From Fibrobacter sp. (lineage in GTDB: Bacteria; Fibrobacterota; Fibrobacteria; Fibrobacterales; Fibrobacteraceae), in NCBI GenBank assembly GCA_024398875.1, contig JAKSIJ010000012.1, positions 1-64,000 of the forward strand: a stretch of DNA of 64,000 bases. Reading direction: 5' to 3'. Position 1 is the first letter of the stretch; every line of letters starts with the position of its first letter. Positions 51,760-62,500 of this stretch are shown here, in pieces. The position numbers were made by a program, and so were the translations under genes. The notes beneath the pieces are model-generated. The model searched no databases, was not told where the DNA came from, and saw only the letters and a list, made by a program, of their open reading frames with translations.

Positions 51760-52010
51760 AGGGAAAATGCAGAATGATGAATGCAGAATGCGGAATTGAC
51801 CGCGGCTAGTGCCTGCGCACAATTCAAAATTATGTCTTCAGCTCAATTCCCTGATAGATATATCTTGTAATTCATACTTCATAATTTATAATTCATAATT
51901 CACAATTAGTGCTTCGCACTCATTTTGACTTCGGCTCGGAAGTGCCCAAGCAAGCTTGGTCGTTTCGCTCGCCTCGTCAAAATTCATACTTTATAATTCA
52001 GCGTATCTGG
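51760..52010. repeat. AT-rich intergenic repeat cluster with AGTGCTTCGCACT palindrome
   Basis: The 298-base gap holds ATGCAGAATGATGAATGCAG units, a variant hairpin GTGC-CTGC-GCAC (51809-51820), repeated AATTCATAATT words and the palindrome AGTGCTTCGCACT (51908-51920). That core and its tail are the reverse complement of the element at 37327-37375. Confidence 0.65.
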
Positions 52011-52013
52011 TGC

Positions 52014-52021
52014 TATATTTG
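52014..52021 (+). promoter_or_regulatory. TAnnTTTG box before the oxidoreductase gene
   Basis: TATATTTG lies 20 bases before the ATG at 52042, followed by AAAAGG as a ribosome site. Confidence 0.45.
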
Positions 52022-52041
52022 GTAGGTAAAAAGGTTTTGAA

Positions 52042-52944
52042 ATGGGTTTGAAGAAAGCGATTCTCGTAGGCCAGGGCGTTATGGGCAAGCGGCACCAAAG
52101 TCGGTTGGAAGCCCGCGGTGTGGATTTTGTACAAATTATTGACAAGGCTCAGAACCCTGAGACGGAAGCCATAAGTAATGGTGGGCTGAAAGTTGCCACC
52201 GAGCCTGTGGACTTTGCCGTAGTAGCCTCTCCGGCGGAAACACATTTTGAGTATGTGCAGTATTTTCTGAAAAAAGGCGTTCCCGTTTTTGTGGAGAAGC
52301 CTTTGGCGGAAACTGCCAGCGACGCTTGGGAACTGGTGCGCTTGAGCCGCGAGGCGAAAGTCCCGCTGGTGGTGGGACATTCTGAATCCTTCAATCCGGC
52401 GTTCCAGAAATTCCGGAGGCAATTTCTGGAGAATCTGCGGCAGCAGAAAGGGGCCGAGGTGCGGCTGTTTTTCCGGCGGGAGCATGGCTACGCTGAGCGC
52501 TGCCGGGATGTGGGTGCCTCCCTCGACATGATGGTGCACGACGTTTACCTCTTCTTCATGCTCTTTGACTTCAAGAATGTGGAGCTGGAAAGCTTTTGGC
52601 AGGGCGAATCCGGCGATGAGGCGCGAATGACTCTCTGCGTGGCCCGCGGAACTAACGCCGGCGTAAAAGCGGAATTCTACGTGAACCGCGTCAGCGATGT
52701 GGAAATTCGTGCCATCGAGGCAGTGTTCAAGAATGCTACAACTGGCGCCGAAGCCAAATTCTATGCGGATTTGGCCCTCTGTGTGGATTGGGATAAAAGC
52801 TTGAAGCTGGTGGACGCCATCGATAACGAACACAAGTTCTTCTTTAAGTTGTTGGAAGGAGAGGGAACTTGTTGGGGCAAACGGGCTTTGGATACTGCAG
52901 CCCAGGCGGTGGAAATCATTGCCAAAGGGCTGTTGCAGGGATAG
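52042..52944 (+). CDS. Gfo/Idh/MocA family oxidoreductase
   Basis: The 300-residue protein has an N-terminal Rossmann domain (ILVGQGVMGKRHQSRLEARG) and the family motif FVEKPLAETASDAW with the catalytic-region Lys. A C-terminal beta domain contains DMMVHDVYLFFMLF, whose His and Asp fit the substrate pocket. It probably oxidises or reduces a sugar or sugar nucleotide with NAD(P). It is a little shorter than the usual 330-380. The substrate cannot be told. It is convergent with the acyltransferase gene. Confidence 0.87.
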   Translation: MGLKKAILVGQGVMGKRHQSRLEARGVDFVQIIDKAQNPETEAISNGGLKVATEPVDFAVVASPAETHFEYVQYFLKKGVPVFVEKPLAETASDAWELVRLSREAKVPLVVGHSESFNPAFQKFRRQFLENLRQQKGAEVRLFFRREHGYAERCRDVGASLDMMVHDVYLFFMLFDFKNVELESFWQGESGDEARMTLCVARGTNAGVKAEFYVNRVSDVEIRAIEAVFKNATTGAEAKFYADLALCVDWDKSLKLVDAIDNEHKFFFKLLEGEGTCWGKRALDTAAQAVEIIAKGLLQG

Positions 52945-53060
52945 CGTTCCTGGGCCTGAAACTGCCTTTATCAAGCCAACCCATTTTAATTTATTCGTAT
53001 ATCGCGATGTATTTTGTCGGTCGGAGCGAACCTTGTTTTTCACGGGGTGCCGCGCGGGTT

Positions 53061-54218
53061 CTACTTTAAGGAAAGGCTTTCTCGGACAGTGATTTTCTCT
53101 TTCCCCAGCAGTCTGTAGAGTTTGCAGCGGAATAGGGGAATGGTTGCAATGACTGCGGCTATGACAATGGGGAGGGCGATGTAGGCGATTCCGGGCTTGT
53201 CCAAATCGGTTTTGAAAATGATGCGGAGCACTAGCAGAACCCACCAGTGGACGGCGAGAATGATGAGGGCGTTTCGGGAGATGTTCCGGAGGATGCCTTT
53301 TACGATGGCGAGGGGCACGCGCAGGAAAATCTGAAACATGCCAATCAAACCCAAAATTCCAAAAGCGGAACTGGCGAGAAACACCCAGAAGTTTTTGCCC
53401 AAATCGTTGTTCATGATGCTGAAATTGGGGTCGGCAGGCTCAATGAGGGCGTAAAGGACGAAGGCGACAATGGAAAAGATGGCGAAGAGAATTTGTTTGT
53501 AAAATGTGGTTGTTGTATTGCCGGTATTTAAAATCCCTTTGCATAGATAGCCGCAGGCGAAGAAGAAGAGAGTGGTTAAGTCGCGCTCAATGCCTAGGGG
53601 AAGGCGGATGTGGTTTTTATAGAGGAGCCAGCCAGCGGCAAGGCTTGCGCAGGCGACGATGGCAATGAAGATTTTGGGGACGATGGTAGTGTTTCGGAAA
53701 ATGATGTCGCGACCGTTGAATAATTTGTTTGTAATTTTTTGTACAAGGTAAAATAGCAGACTGATGGAATACAGCGTGAAGACGAACCAGATGGGGCCAG
53801 AGCCGACGGAGGATTTCCCGGCGATGAATATTTTTGCCAGATTCCAGAAGATGTAATCCTTGACGTCATTAATGACGGGGTGGATATTCATGATGGACAT
53901 TTTGGGAGCGCGAGGGAACCAGTCAAAATTGTAGATGACGGGGTCCAGGGCCAAAAACAGGAGCGACAAAGTGATGTAGGGGAGGAGCAGTACTTTCGTC
54001 TTATGGAGAAAATAGCCTTTGAAGGTGGGGAAACGTCGGGTGCTGAAAAGGACTCCGCTGATGAAGAAGAAGGCGGACATGCGGAAGGCGCTCAGGTGCT
54101 CCATTCCTATCTGGATGTTCGCGAAGGATTGCTCCAGATGATAGAGGCAAACCAGCAACAGGACGAAACCTTTGTATTCGTCAATCCATTGGATGCGATT
54201 GGAAGTGGCTTGAGGCAT
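53061..54218 (-). CDS. Membrane acyltransferase (acyltransferase 3 family)
   Basis: The 385-residue integral membrane protein has about ten helices and the family N-terminus NRIQWIDEYKGFVLLLVCLYHLEQS, with the active-site region before ISGVLFSTRR. Such enzymes O-acetylate sugars of LPS, capsule or peptidoglycan. Its start is eight bases after the stop of the MBL gene on the same strand, so it ends the cysS - MBL - acyltransferase group. There is no clear ribosome site; translation may depend on coupling. Confidence 0.85.
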   Translation of the reverse strand: MPQATSNRIQWIDEYKGFVLLLVCLYHLEQSFANIQIGMEHLSAFRMSAFFFISGVLFSTRRFPTFKGYFLHKTKVLLLPYITLSLLFLALDPVIYNFDWFPRAPKMSIMNIHPVINDVKDYIFWNLAKIFIAGKSSVGSGPIWFVFTLYSISLLFYLVQKITNKLFNGRDIIFRNTTIVPKIFIAIVACASLAAGWLLYKNHIRLPLGIERDLTTLFFFACGYLCKGILNTGNTTTTFYKQILFAIFSIVAFVLYALIEPADPNFSIMNNDLGKNFWVFLASSAFGILGLIGMFQIFLRVPLAIVKGILRNISRNALIILAVHWWVLLVLRIIFKTDLDKPGIAYIALPIVIAAVIATIPLFRCKLYRLLGKEKITVRESLSLK

Positions 54219-54226
54219 GCTGGTGG

Positions 54227-54886
54227 CTAGAAGTTCTCGCGTTCCTTGCCGATGGTTGTGGGGATGCCGTGGCCCGGGTAGACGATGGTTTCGGGCGGGA
54301 GGGTCAGCAGTTTGTTTTTGATGTTTGCGATGAGGGCTTCCTCGCTGCCTTCGAAGAGGTCCGTGCGGCCGATGGTGCCGGCGAAGAGGCTATCGCCGGA
54401 GAAAAGTATGGGGCCGTTGCCGGGTGCGGAGGCTGCGCCGGATGTGAAATTCTCGCAGTAGAAGGCGAGACCTCCGGGAGAGTGTCCCGCGATATGGAAG
54501 ACGTGGAGCTTGATGCCTGAAATTTCTACCGTATCGCCCTCGGCGAGGTAATTGCCGATAGGGCCTGCGGGGTCGGGACAGGGAATGCCAAACATCTGGC
54601 TTTGTTCCTCCTGAATGTCCATGAAAAAAGCGTCTTCCTCGTGGGCTTCTGCCTTCACGTTGAAGGTCCGTTCCACAAATGCATTCCCGAGAACGTGGTC
54701 CAGATGAAGATGTGTGTTCAGAACTCGACGGACGGTAAGGCCCTCAGAGGCGATGTAGTCGGCCAGCTCTTTTTGTTCTCGCGGAACGCTGACGCTTGGG
54801 TCGATGAGAATTGCATCTCCCGCGTTGTTGCTCAAAACATAGGCGTTGACGCCGAAACAGTTTACCACAAATTGTTTGAGTTTCAT
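54227..54886 (-). CDS. MBL-fold metallohydrolase (glyoxalase II-like)
   Basis: The 219-residue zinc hydrolase shows the motif NTHLHLDHVLGN (HxHxDH), HIAGHSPGGLAFY, GDSLFAGTIGRTDLF and VYPGHGIPTTIGKE with the other metal ligands. It would hydrolyse a thioester such as S-lactoylglutathione or another small molecule. The bacterium probably lacks glutathione, so the real substrate is uncertain. The promoter-like TTATATTAG is the tail of the cysS terminator. Confidence 0.9.
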   Translation of the reverse strand: MKLKQFVVNCFGVNAYVLSNNAGDAILIDPSVSVPREQKELADYIASEGLTVRRVLNTHLHLDHVLGNAFVERTFNVKAEAHEEDAFFMDIQEEQSQMFGIPCPDPAGPIGNYLAEGDTVEISGIKLHVFHIAGHSPGGLAFYCENFTSGAASAPGNGPILFSGDSLFAGTIGRTDLFEGSEEALIANIKNKLLTLPPETIVYPGHGIPTTIGKERENF

Positions 54887-54889
54887 ACT

Positions 54890-54928
54890 GCTAATATAAA
54901 AATCCGTTCGGACGGACCAAACGGATTT
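54890..54928 (-). terminator. Terminator of cysS overlapping the next promoter
   Basis: On the minus strand AAATCCGTT-TGGTCCGTCCG-AACGGATTT is a perfect 9-bp stem, followed by TTTATATTAGCAGT and the ATG of the MBL gene at 54886. Confidence 0.75.
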
Positions 54929-54954
54929 AGAAATTATTTTGTTTCAACCACTGA

Positions 54955-56415
54955 TTACTCTTTAATGCTCCAGGTGGTGCCTTCCTTCGAGTCCTTGATG
55001 ACCACGTTCATGGCGGCAAGTTCGTCGCGGATGCGGTCGCTTTCGGCCCAGTTCTTGTTCGCGCGGGCTTCCTTGCGGAGGGCGAGGAGTTCTTCCACCT
55101 TGGCGACATCGACGCCTGCGGCGCCTTCTTCGGCCTTCTTCTTGTAATCCTTGCGCGGTTCGTCGAGTTTTAAGCCGAAGATCTTGTCCATGTCCATCAC
55201 GAGGGCGGCCTTTTCGCCGTCGTCGATATCGCTCTTGAGCATGGTGTTCAAAATGCCGAGAGCGCGGGGCATGTTGAGGTCGTCGCCAATCGCGTTCTTG
55301 AAGTCTTCCTGGAAGGCCTTCGCCTTTTCGCTTGTGATTTCGGTAGCCTTTCCGATGAGGGCGTCCGTCTTCTTGTGCAGGCTCTTGAGGGCTTCCTTGG
55401 CGCCTTCGAGGGCTTCCCAGGTGAAGTTCAGGTAGTTGCGGTAGTGGCTGCCGAGCGCGAAGTAGCGGTAGTCGAGCGGGTTGAAGCCGCGGTCCACGAG
55501 CAAATCCACCGTGAGGAATTCGCCACTGCTCTTGCTCATCTTGCCGAATGTCGTTGCCGTGGTGCCGTCTTCCAGCTTTTCTTCGCTGGCGGTACGCAGG
55601 AATTCACCGTGCATCCAGAAACGGCTGAACGGCTTGCCGGTAGCGCATTCGCTCTGGGCGATTTCGTTCGTGTGGTGTACGCGGACGTGGTCCGTACCGC
55701 CGCAGTGAATGTCAAGAGTCGGGCCGTTGTACTTCATGGCCATGGCAGAGCATTCGATGTGCCAACCGGGAAAACCTACACCCCACGGACTGTCCCATTC
55801 CATGGCGCGCTTCTTGTCGGTGGGGCTGAATTTCCAGAGTGCGAAGTCTGTCGCGGCGCGTTTTTCGCCCATGTCGATGCGGCTACCTTTGCGGAGGTTT
55901 TCCACGTCGAGGCGCGCGAAGTCCGCATAGCGCGGGAACTTGAGGCTGTCGAAGTAGATGCCGTCGCTGGTGCGGTATGTGTAGCCCTTTTCTTCCAAGG
56001 TCTTCACCAGGTCAATCTGTTCCTGGATGTGCTGCGTGGCGGGAGTCCAGCGGGTCGGTTCCTGGATGTTCAGACGGTGCCAGTCGTTCATGAAGGCGTC
56101 GGTGTAGAACTTCGCGATGTCCCAGACGGACTTGCCTTCGCGGGCGGCTCCCTTTTCCATCTTGTCGTCGCCAGAGTCAGCGTCGCTTGTGAGGTGGCCT
56201 ACGTCCGTGATGTTCACGATGTGGTTCACCTTGTAGCCGTAGTAGTTCAAGGTGCGGACCAGGAAGTCTTCAAAAATGTAGGTACGGAGGTTGCCGATAT
56301 GGGCGAAGTGGTACACCGTCGGGCCACAACAGTACATACGCACGGCGGGAACGCCTTCGGGGAGAGTGAATTCCTCTTTCTTGCGTGATGCAGTATTGTA
56401 GAATTGAAGTGCCAT
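54955..56415 (-). CDS. cysS: Cysteinyl-tRNA synthetase
   Basis: The class I synthetase charges tRNA-Cys. The N-terminus (MYCCGPTVYHFAHIGNLRTYIFED in pieces) carries the zinc Cys and the HIGH-like HIGN. The second signature is FGKMSKSSGEF. WHIECSAMAMKYNGPTLDIHCGG and the C-terminal DALR-type helices are present. The 486-residue form starts at MALQFYNTASR (56415), with GGAGG six bases before it; the upstream MEAK start has none. It is first in a possible three-gene group and divergent from the NRPS gene. Confidence 0.96.
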   Translation of the reverse strand: MALQFYNTASRKKEEFTLPEGVPAVRMYCCGPTVYHFAHIGNLRTYIFEDFLVRTLNYYGYKVNHIVNITDVGHLTSDADSGDDKMEKGAAREGKSVWDIAKFYTDAFMNDWHRLNIQEPTRWTPATQHIQEQIDLVKTLEEKGYTYRTSDGIYFDSLKFPRYADFARLDVENLRKGSRIDMGEKRAATDFALWKFSPTDKKRAMEWDSPWGVGFPGWHIECSAMAMKYNGPTLDIHCGGTDHVRVHHTNEIAQSECATGKPFSRFWMHGEFLRTASEEKLEDGTTATTFGKMSKSSGEFLTVDLLVDRGFNPLDYRYFALGSHYRNYLNFTWEALEGAKEALKSLHKKTDALIGKATEITSEKAKAFQEDFKNAIGDDLNMPRALGILNTMLKSDIDDGEKAALVMDMDKIFGLKLDEPRKDYKKKAEEGAAGVDVAKVEELLALRKEARANKNWAESDRIRDELAAMNVVIKDSKEGTTWSIKE

Positions 56416-56443
56416 TTTTGCCTCCATTATTTGTTTTCGGGGG

Positions 56444-56451
56444 CAAATTTA
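56444..56451 (-). promoter_or_regulatory. TAnnTTTG box before cysS
   Basis: On the minus strand TAAATTTG lies 28 bases before the start codon at 56415. Confidence 0.45.
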
Positions 56452-56566
56452 GAAAACTTTTAGCCTAATTTACGTGGCTCCCGCGGTCAGAGCGTTCTAA
56501 TTCGGATTGTAAAACCATTTGCGGTAATTTTTATAGATTTCAAAGTGAAATACAAGGATTATAGAT

Positions 56567-59500
56567 ATGCCTAAAACAATTAGTCAGTTGCTTCTCAATT
56601 CCATTAAAAATTATGGGAGTCGTCTTGCTCTTCTCAAGGGTGTGAATGTCGAAGATATCACTTACGCGGAACTCAGTGCGCGTGCTGCAAAGGTTGCTGG
56701 GTATCTTTTTGAAAAAGGGCTCAAAAAGGGTGACCGCATCGTCATCCTCATGGAGCGAAACAACGATTACGTGGTGACCATGACGGCTTGCCTTTTGTAC
56801 GGCATTGTCTGTATACCGCAGGATACGGAATATCCGAAGGAACGCATTGATAAGGTCCTTGCCAACAGCGAAGCAAAATTGCTGTTTGTGAAGAAGGATT
56901 ATGAAGATGCAATGAAGGCGAAACCGGCCGAGTTGAAGGAATTGCCGGCGGCTACGGATGAAGCCTACATCCTCTTTACCTCGGGCTCCACAGGCGTGCC
57001 CAAGGGAATCATACATACCCAGGTGAGTGTGGGTTTTGCGGCCCATGGCCTCTGCGCAGGTGTGGATGGAACCTATAAGGACATTTTTGCGAAGAATTCC
57101 TCCTTTGCCTTTGGCATCACGCTGTTTGATATGCTGGGCGCACTTTCTTGTGGCGCTGCGATTTTGGTCTCGCCCGTAGAATATGTGAAGGACCCCTCGA
57201 AGCTTTCGGAATTTTTGTGCCAGAATAAAGTGACTGTGGCCATGATTACGCCCCGCATGCTCCGCTACTTCAATGTGAAGGGCAACTACATGCGAATTAT
57301 TCTCACGGGTTCTGAAAAAGTGGTGGATACCGCTCCGAAGAATTACCGCCTGGTGAATTTGTATGGCCAGTCCGAAGTATTGCCGGTTTCCTTCTTTGAA
57401 ATTGACAAGTCTTATCCGTCCACCCCGATTGGTAAAGCTGTAGAGGGCATAAATATTTACCTGTTGGATGAAGATGGCAATGAAAGCGATGAAGGCGAAG
57501 TCTGCGTGACGGGCTACGGCTTTTCGGGATACCTCAATATGCCGGAACTTACGGCGAAAACCCTCACGCCGAATCCGTTCAAGGATCGCGATGGCTGGGA
57601 TTTGCTTCTCCACATGGGGGATATTGCCAAACGATTGCCCGATGGAAACCTGCTTTACCTGAACCGTAAAGACTGGATGGTGAAAATCAATGGCCAGCGC
57701 GTGGAACCGGGCGAAATCGAGACGGTGATTCGCAACTTCCCGGGAGTGGCAGATGCTGCTGTCCAGCATTTTTTGAACAAGTATAGCCAAACCTATCTCT
57801 GTGCCTACTATACCGAGAAGAGCGCGGTAGATTTGGATTTGCTGAAGAAGACCATTGCTGAAAAATTGCCGCCCTACATGATGCCGGCCTTCTTTGTGAA
57901 GCTGGAGAAGATGCCTACCAATGCCAACGGAAAATTGAATCGTTTGGCGTTGAAGGAACCGGATGCAAGTTTGTTCCAGAAGCAGTTTGTGGCGCCGGAA
58001 AATGAGGTGCAGGCTACTGTCTGTAAGGCGTTTGAGAAGATCCTGTCTGTGCCGCAAGTGGGTATTGACGATGACTTCTTCACTCTGGGTGGCGATTCCA
58101 TCAAGACCATGGTCTTGATTAAGGAATGTGAAGCTTTGGGACTCACCTTTGTTGATGTGATGAGTGGTCGCACTCCGCGGAACATGGCGCTGAAGGTTAG
58201 CGCAACGGGTAAAAACCTCGCGCTGGATGTGCAGGAGACCATGCCTCTGACGGATAGCCAGATGGGCATCTATCTGGACGGCATCGCAAATGAATTCAGT
58301 TGCAAGTACAACATTCCCTTTGCCTTCGATTTTGCCGCGGGCAGTGTGGACGCTCGCCGCCTTCAGGATGCGGTGACGAAGGCTGTTGCAAATTTCCGGG
58401 CGTTCGCCACACGTATTGACGTGGTGAATGGAACGCCCATGATGAAGCCTGCGGAAAAACTGCCGGAAGTGGAATTTGTGGAAACGAGTGACGACGAGTT
58501 CCTGCAGATGAAGGCTTCTTTTGTGAAGCCATTCTCCTTCGCTGACGGAGCCCTCTGGCGTGCTGTTGTGGTGAAGACCCCGAAGCATGTGCATCTGCTT
58601 TTCGACATCCATCACATTCTGTTTGATGGCACTTCCCTCGTGGTGTTCGAACGTGCGATTGCAACGGCCTACAATGGCGAGAAAATCGCTCCTGAAAGCT
58701 GGACGCCGTTTGAGGTTTCTGCGTACGAAATCGCCCGGCAGAAGAGCGAGCAGGTGGCGAAGGCCTACGAGTACTTTGACAAGTATGTGGGCGGTGTGGA
58801 ATGCGATTCTAATATCATTCCCGACAAGTCCGAGGAATCCTTGGGCGAGCGCCGCGATGTTGTTGAGTTTGTGCTGAAGTCAAACCGCGAGAAGGTGGAA
58901 CAGTTCACCCGCGGTCATGGCATTACGGAAAACACTTTGCTGCTTTCTGCCTTCTGCTATGCCTTGGCAAAATATACGGGTCAGAATGAGAGCCTGGTGG
59001 CCAGCGTGAACAATGGACGCCATGTGAATGAACTGGATAATTCCATCGGTATGTTTGTGCGCACGTTCCCCATCCACATGGAGTTTGACGAAAATGCCGA
59101 GGTGGGAGCGTTCCTCAATGAGGCCCAGAACAACTTGTTCCAGACCATGGGTAACGATAGCGCTTCCTTTGCGACACTTGCCGGAAAATACGGCATTACG
59201 GGCGATGTGAAATTCGTTTATCAGTCCGAGATGCTGAATGATTTCACGCTGAATGGCTGCATGGCTTTGACGGAAGATTTGGATACCATCGATGCTATTT
59301 CCAACATGGATATGATGGTGAAGAAGTCTGCGGTTGGCTACAAGGTAACCCTCAGCTTTAAACGCGCAAAGTACAGCCGTGAAAATATCGAAAGTTTCGG
59401 CAGCCTCTACGAAGAGATTGTGGATGGCTTGCTTTCTGTGAAGAAACTTTCCGATATGAATTTGATTTCTGCAAAGGCCAGCGCCTTTGTGGATGGTGTG

Positions 59501-62500
59501 AACGATACGGATGTGGAATATGACCGCAGTGAGAATGTGGTGGATGTTTTGCGTCGTGCAAGCGATGATCAGTCACGCGTCGCCGTCTCCTTCAAGGACA
59601 AAACCTGGACTTATGGCGAATTTAACGCCATTACAGATAAATTAGCCACGCATCTTGTTGCTAAAGGTTTCAAGAAGGACGACTTTGTATCCGTGCTTAT
59701 TCCCCGCAACGATTTCATGCCCATTACAGCCTGGGGCGTGGTGAAGTCTGGTGCTGCATATCAACCTTTGGATCCCACCTACCCGAAGGAACGCCTGAAC
59801 TTCATGGTGAAGGACTGTGGCGCGAAGCTCCTCATTGCAGACCGTAGCCTCCGCGACCTCTTGGATGAATATACGGGCGAAGTGCTGTATACGGACGAAA
59901 TTGAGAAATTGCCGGCTCCAACAGCGCCTGTGGATGTGAAGATTGCGCCGGACAATGCCATCGTCATCATTTACACTTCCGGCACCACGGGCACTCCCAA
60001 GGGCTGCGTGCTGGAACACAGAAACATCGTCTGCTTCCACTACAACCATGCCAAAACCATGGGATTGGATGCAAATTCCCATGTGGCCACTTATGCCAGC
60101 TTCGGCTTTGATGCCGGCGTCATGGATGTGTTCACCACCTTCATGGCTGGTGGTTCACTCTATGTGATTCCAGACGAAATCCGCTTGGATTTGGCTCAGA
60201 TGGATGAATTCTATGTGAAGAATTCCATCACTCAAGGCTTCATGACGACCCAAGTTGGTCGAATGTTTGCTCAATCGACCAAGTGCACCTCTTTGAAGAA
60301 CTTCTTGGTGGGTGGCGAAAAGTTGGTGCCTTTTGATCCGCCAAAGAATTTTGCTTTTATCAATGGCTATGGCCCCAGTGAAACCATTGCCTACGTGGCC
60401 CATCATGTGGTGACCGATGGCAAGGCGTTGCAGCCCGTTGGTATTCCCAGCGGCAATACAAAGTTGTATGTAGTCGACAAGTTCAACCGCATGTTGCCTG
60501 CGGGTGCTTGTGGCGAATTGTGCATTTCTGGCGCCCAGGTGGGTCGTGGTTATCTCGGTCGCCCTGAAAAGACTGCGGAATCCTTCGTGCAGAATCCGTT
60601 CTCCAGCGATCCCCATTACCAGCGCATGTACCGCACGGGTGATATCGTGCGTTTACTGCCTACGGGTGAGATTGACTTTGTGGGACGTCGCGACGGTCAG
60701 GTGAAGATTCGCGGCTTCCGTGTGGAATTGACAGAAGTGGAGCAGATTGTGCGCCAGTTCGAGGGCGTGAAAAATGCTACGGTTCAGGCCTACGACAATT
60801 CTGCTGGCGGCAAGTTCATCGCGGCCTTCGTGGTGTGCGATGGCAAGTTGGATGTGGAAAAACTGAATGCCTTCATCGCAGCGGAAAAACCGCCCTATAT
60901 GGTGCCTGCGGTGACTGTACAGCTGGAGCAGATTCCGCTGAATGCCAACGGCAAGGTGGATAAACGCAAGCTGCCGAAGCCTGAAATCCGCTTTGAGGAT
61001 GTGGTGGCTCCGAAAACTGACATGCAGAAACGCGTGTTCGAGGTCGTGGCGAAGATTCTTGGTTTTGAAGAATTTGGCATCAATACGGATTTGTATGCCG
61101 CAGGACTCAACTCGCTTGCATCCATTCGCGTGAATGCTGCCCTCTCTGAGACATTCGGCGTGGCCATGACCATCCGTGATTTGAAGGCGAACCCGACGGT
61201 GGAACAGCTGGCGGATTTGATTGAGGGTCGCGTGAAGGAAGATGCAGGGGAGGCTCGCGAAATTCTCGCAGACTATCCGCTGACCAAAACTCAGGAGGGC
61301 ATCTACATCGAATGCCTTTCTCAGCCCAACGAGACTGTTTACAACATTCCAGTGCTTTTGAAGCTGGACAAGTCCATCGATTTGGCAAAGCTGAAATCTG
61401 CAGTGGTGAAGACGGTTGCCGCTCATCCGTACATGAAGTTCCGCATCTTTACGGACGAAGAGGGTCGCGTGCGCCAGAAACGCATGGATGGCGAAGCTTG
61501 GGATGAAAGCAACATCGAAATCATCAATGGCGAAATGGATGCTGCCATGAAGAAACGTCTTGTCCACCCATTCAATCTGACGGGTGGCCTCCTGTTCCGT
61601 GTTGTGCTGGTGTGCGGCAAGGAAAACTACTTCTTCATGGACATCCACCACATTGTTGGCGACGGAACTTCTGTTGCAAACTTGTTGCAGGATATTTCCA
61701 AGGCTTATGCCGGCGAGACTCTGGAAACCGAGAAGTACACGGGCTTCGATGTTGCCTTTGACGAGGAAAAACTTCGCAAGGGAGATGCTCTCGGAAAGGC
61801 TAAGGAATTCTACGAGAATTTGCTCTCTGGCGTGGATGCCGATTGTTTGCCCAATGGTGATGTCGCCATCGCTACAGAAGACGGCTGCCGCAATCTGACT
61901 CGCGATAGTTCCGCAAATCTCTGCAGCCAGGTGGAGGCCTACTGCGAAAAGAATCATGTCAGCGTGAATGGCTTCCTCTGCTCCGCCTTCGGGCTTGTTC
62001 TCGGTCGCTATGTCGGTTCGGACGAGCCGGTATTCACCACCGTCTACAACGGGCGTAATGATTCCCGCGTGCAGAACAGTGTTGCCATGCTGGTGAAGAC
62101 TTTGCCTGTGTACTGCAACCTCCGCGAGCGTGCCGTTGCTGAACTGGTGTCTGAAACCAGCACACAGTTGGTGGACAGCATGGCGAATGACCTCTATTCC
62201 TTCTCGGAAATCAGCCGCGAACTTGGTGTGAAGGCAGATGTGATGTTCATCTACCAGGGTGACAATTTCGAGTTTAAGGAATTCTGCGCAGCTCCCGCTG
62301 AATTGATTTCTCTGCCGCTTTCTGGCGAAAAGGCTCCCATCGTTTTGCAGGTGGACAAGGCTCTTGACAAGTTCCGCTACTCTCTGGACATTGACCGCGC
62401 CTCCTTCAGCGAGGATTTCGGCAAGTTCTTGATGAGTGCCTTCGAGGCTTGCGTGAAGTCTATGCTCCAGAACGCCTCAATCCGCGACGTGACTCTGACG

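Noticed and set aside
56540-58615. Minus-strand open frame of 691 codons inside the NRPS
   Set aside because: It is antisense to canonical A, T and C domain motifs. His-rich composition is typical of a shadow frame.
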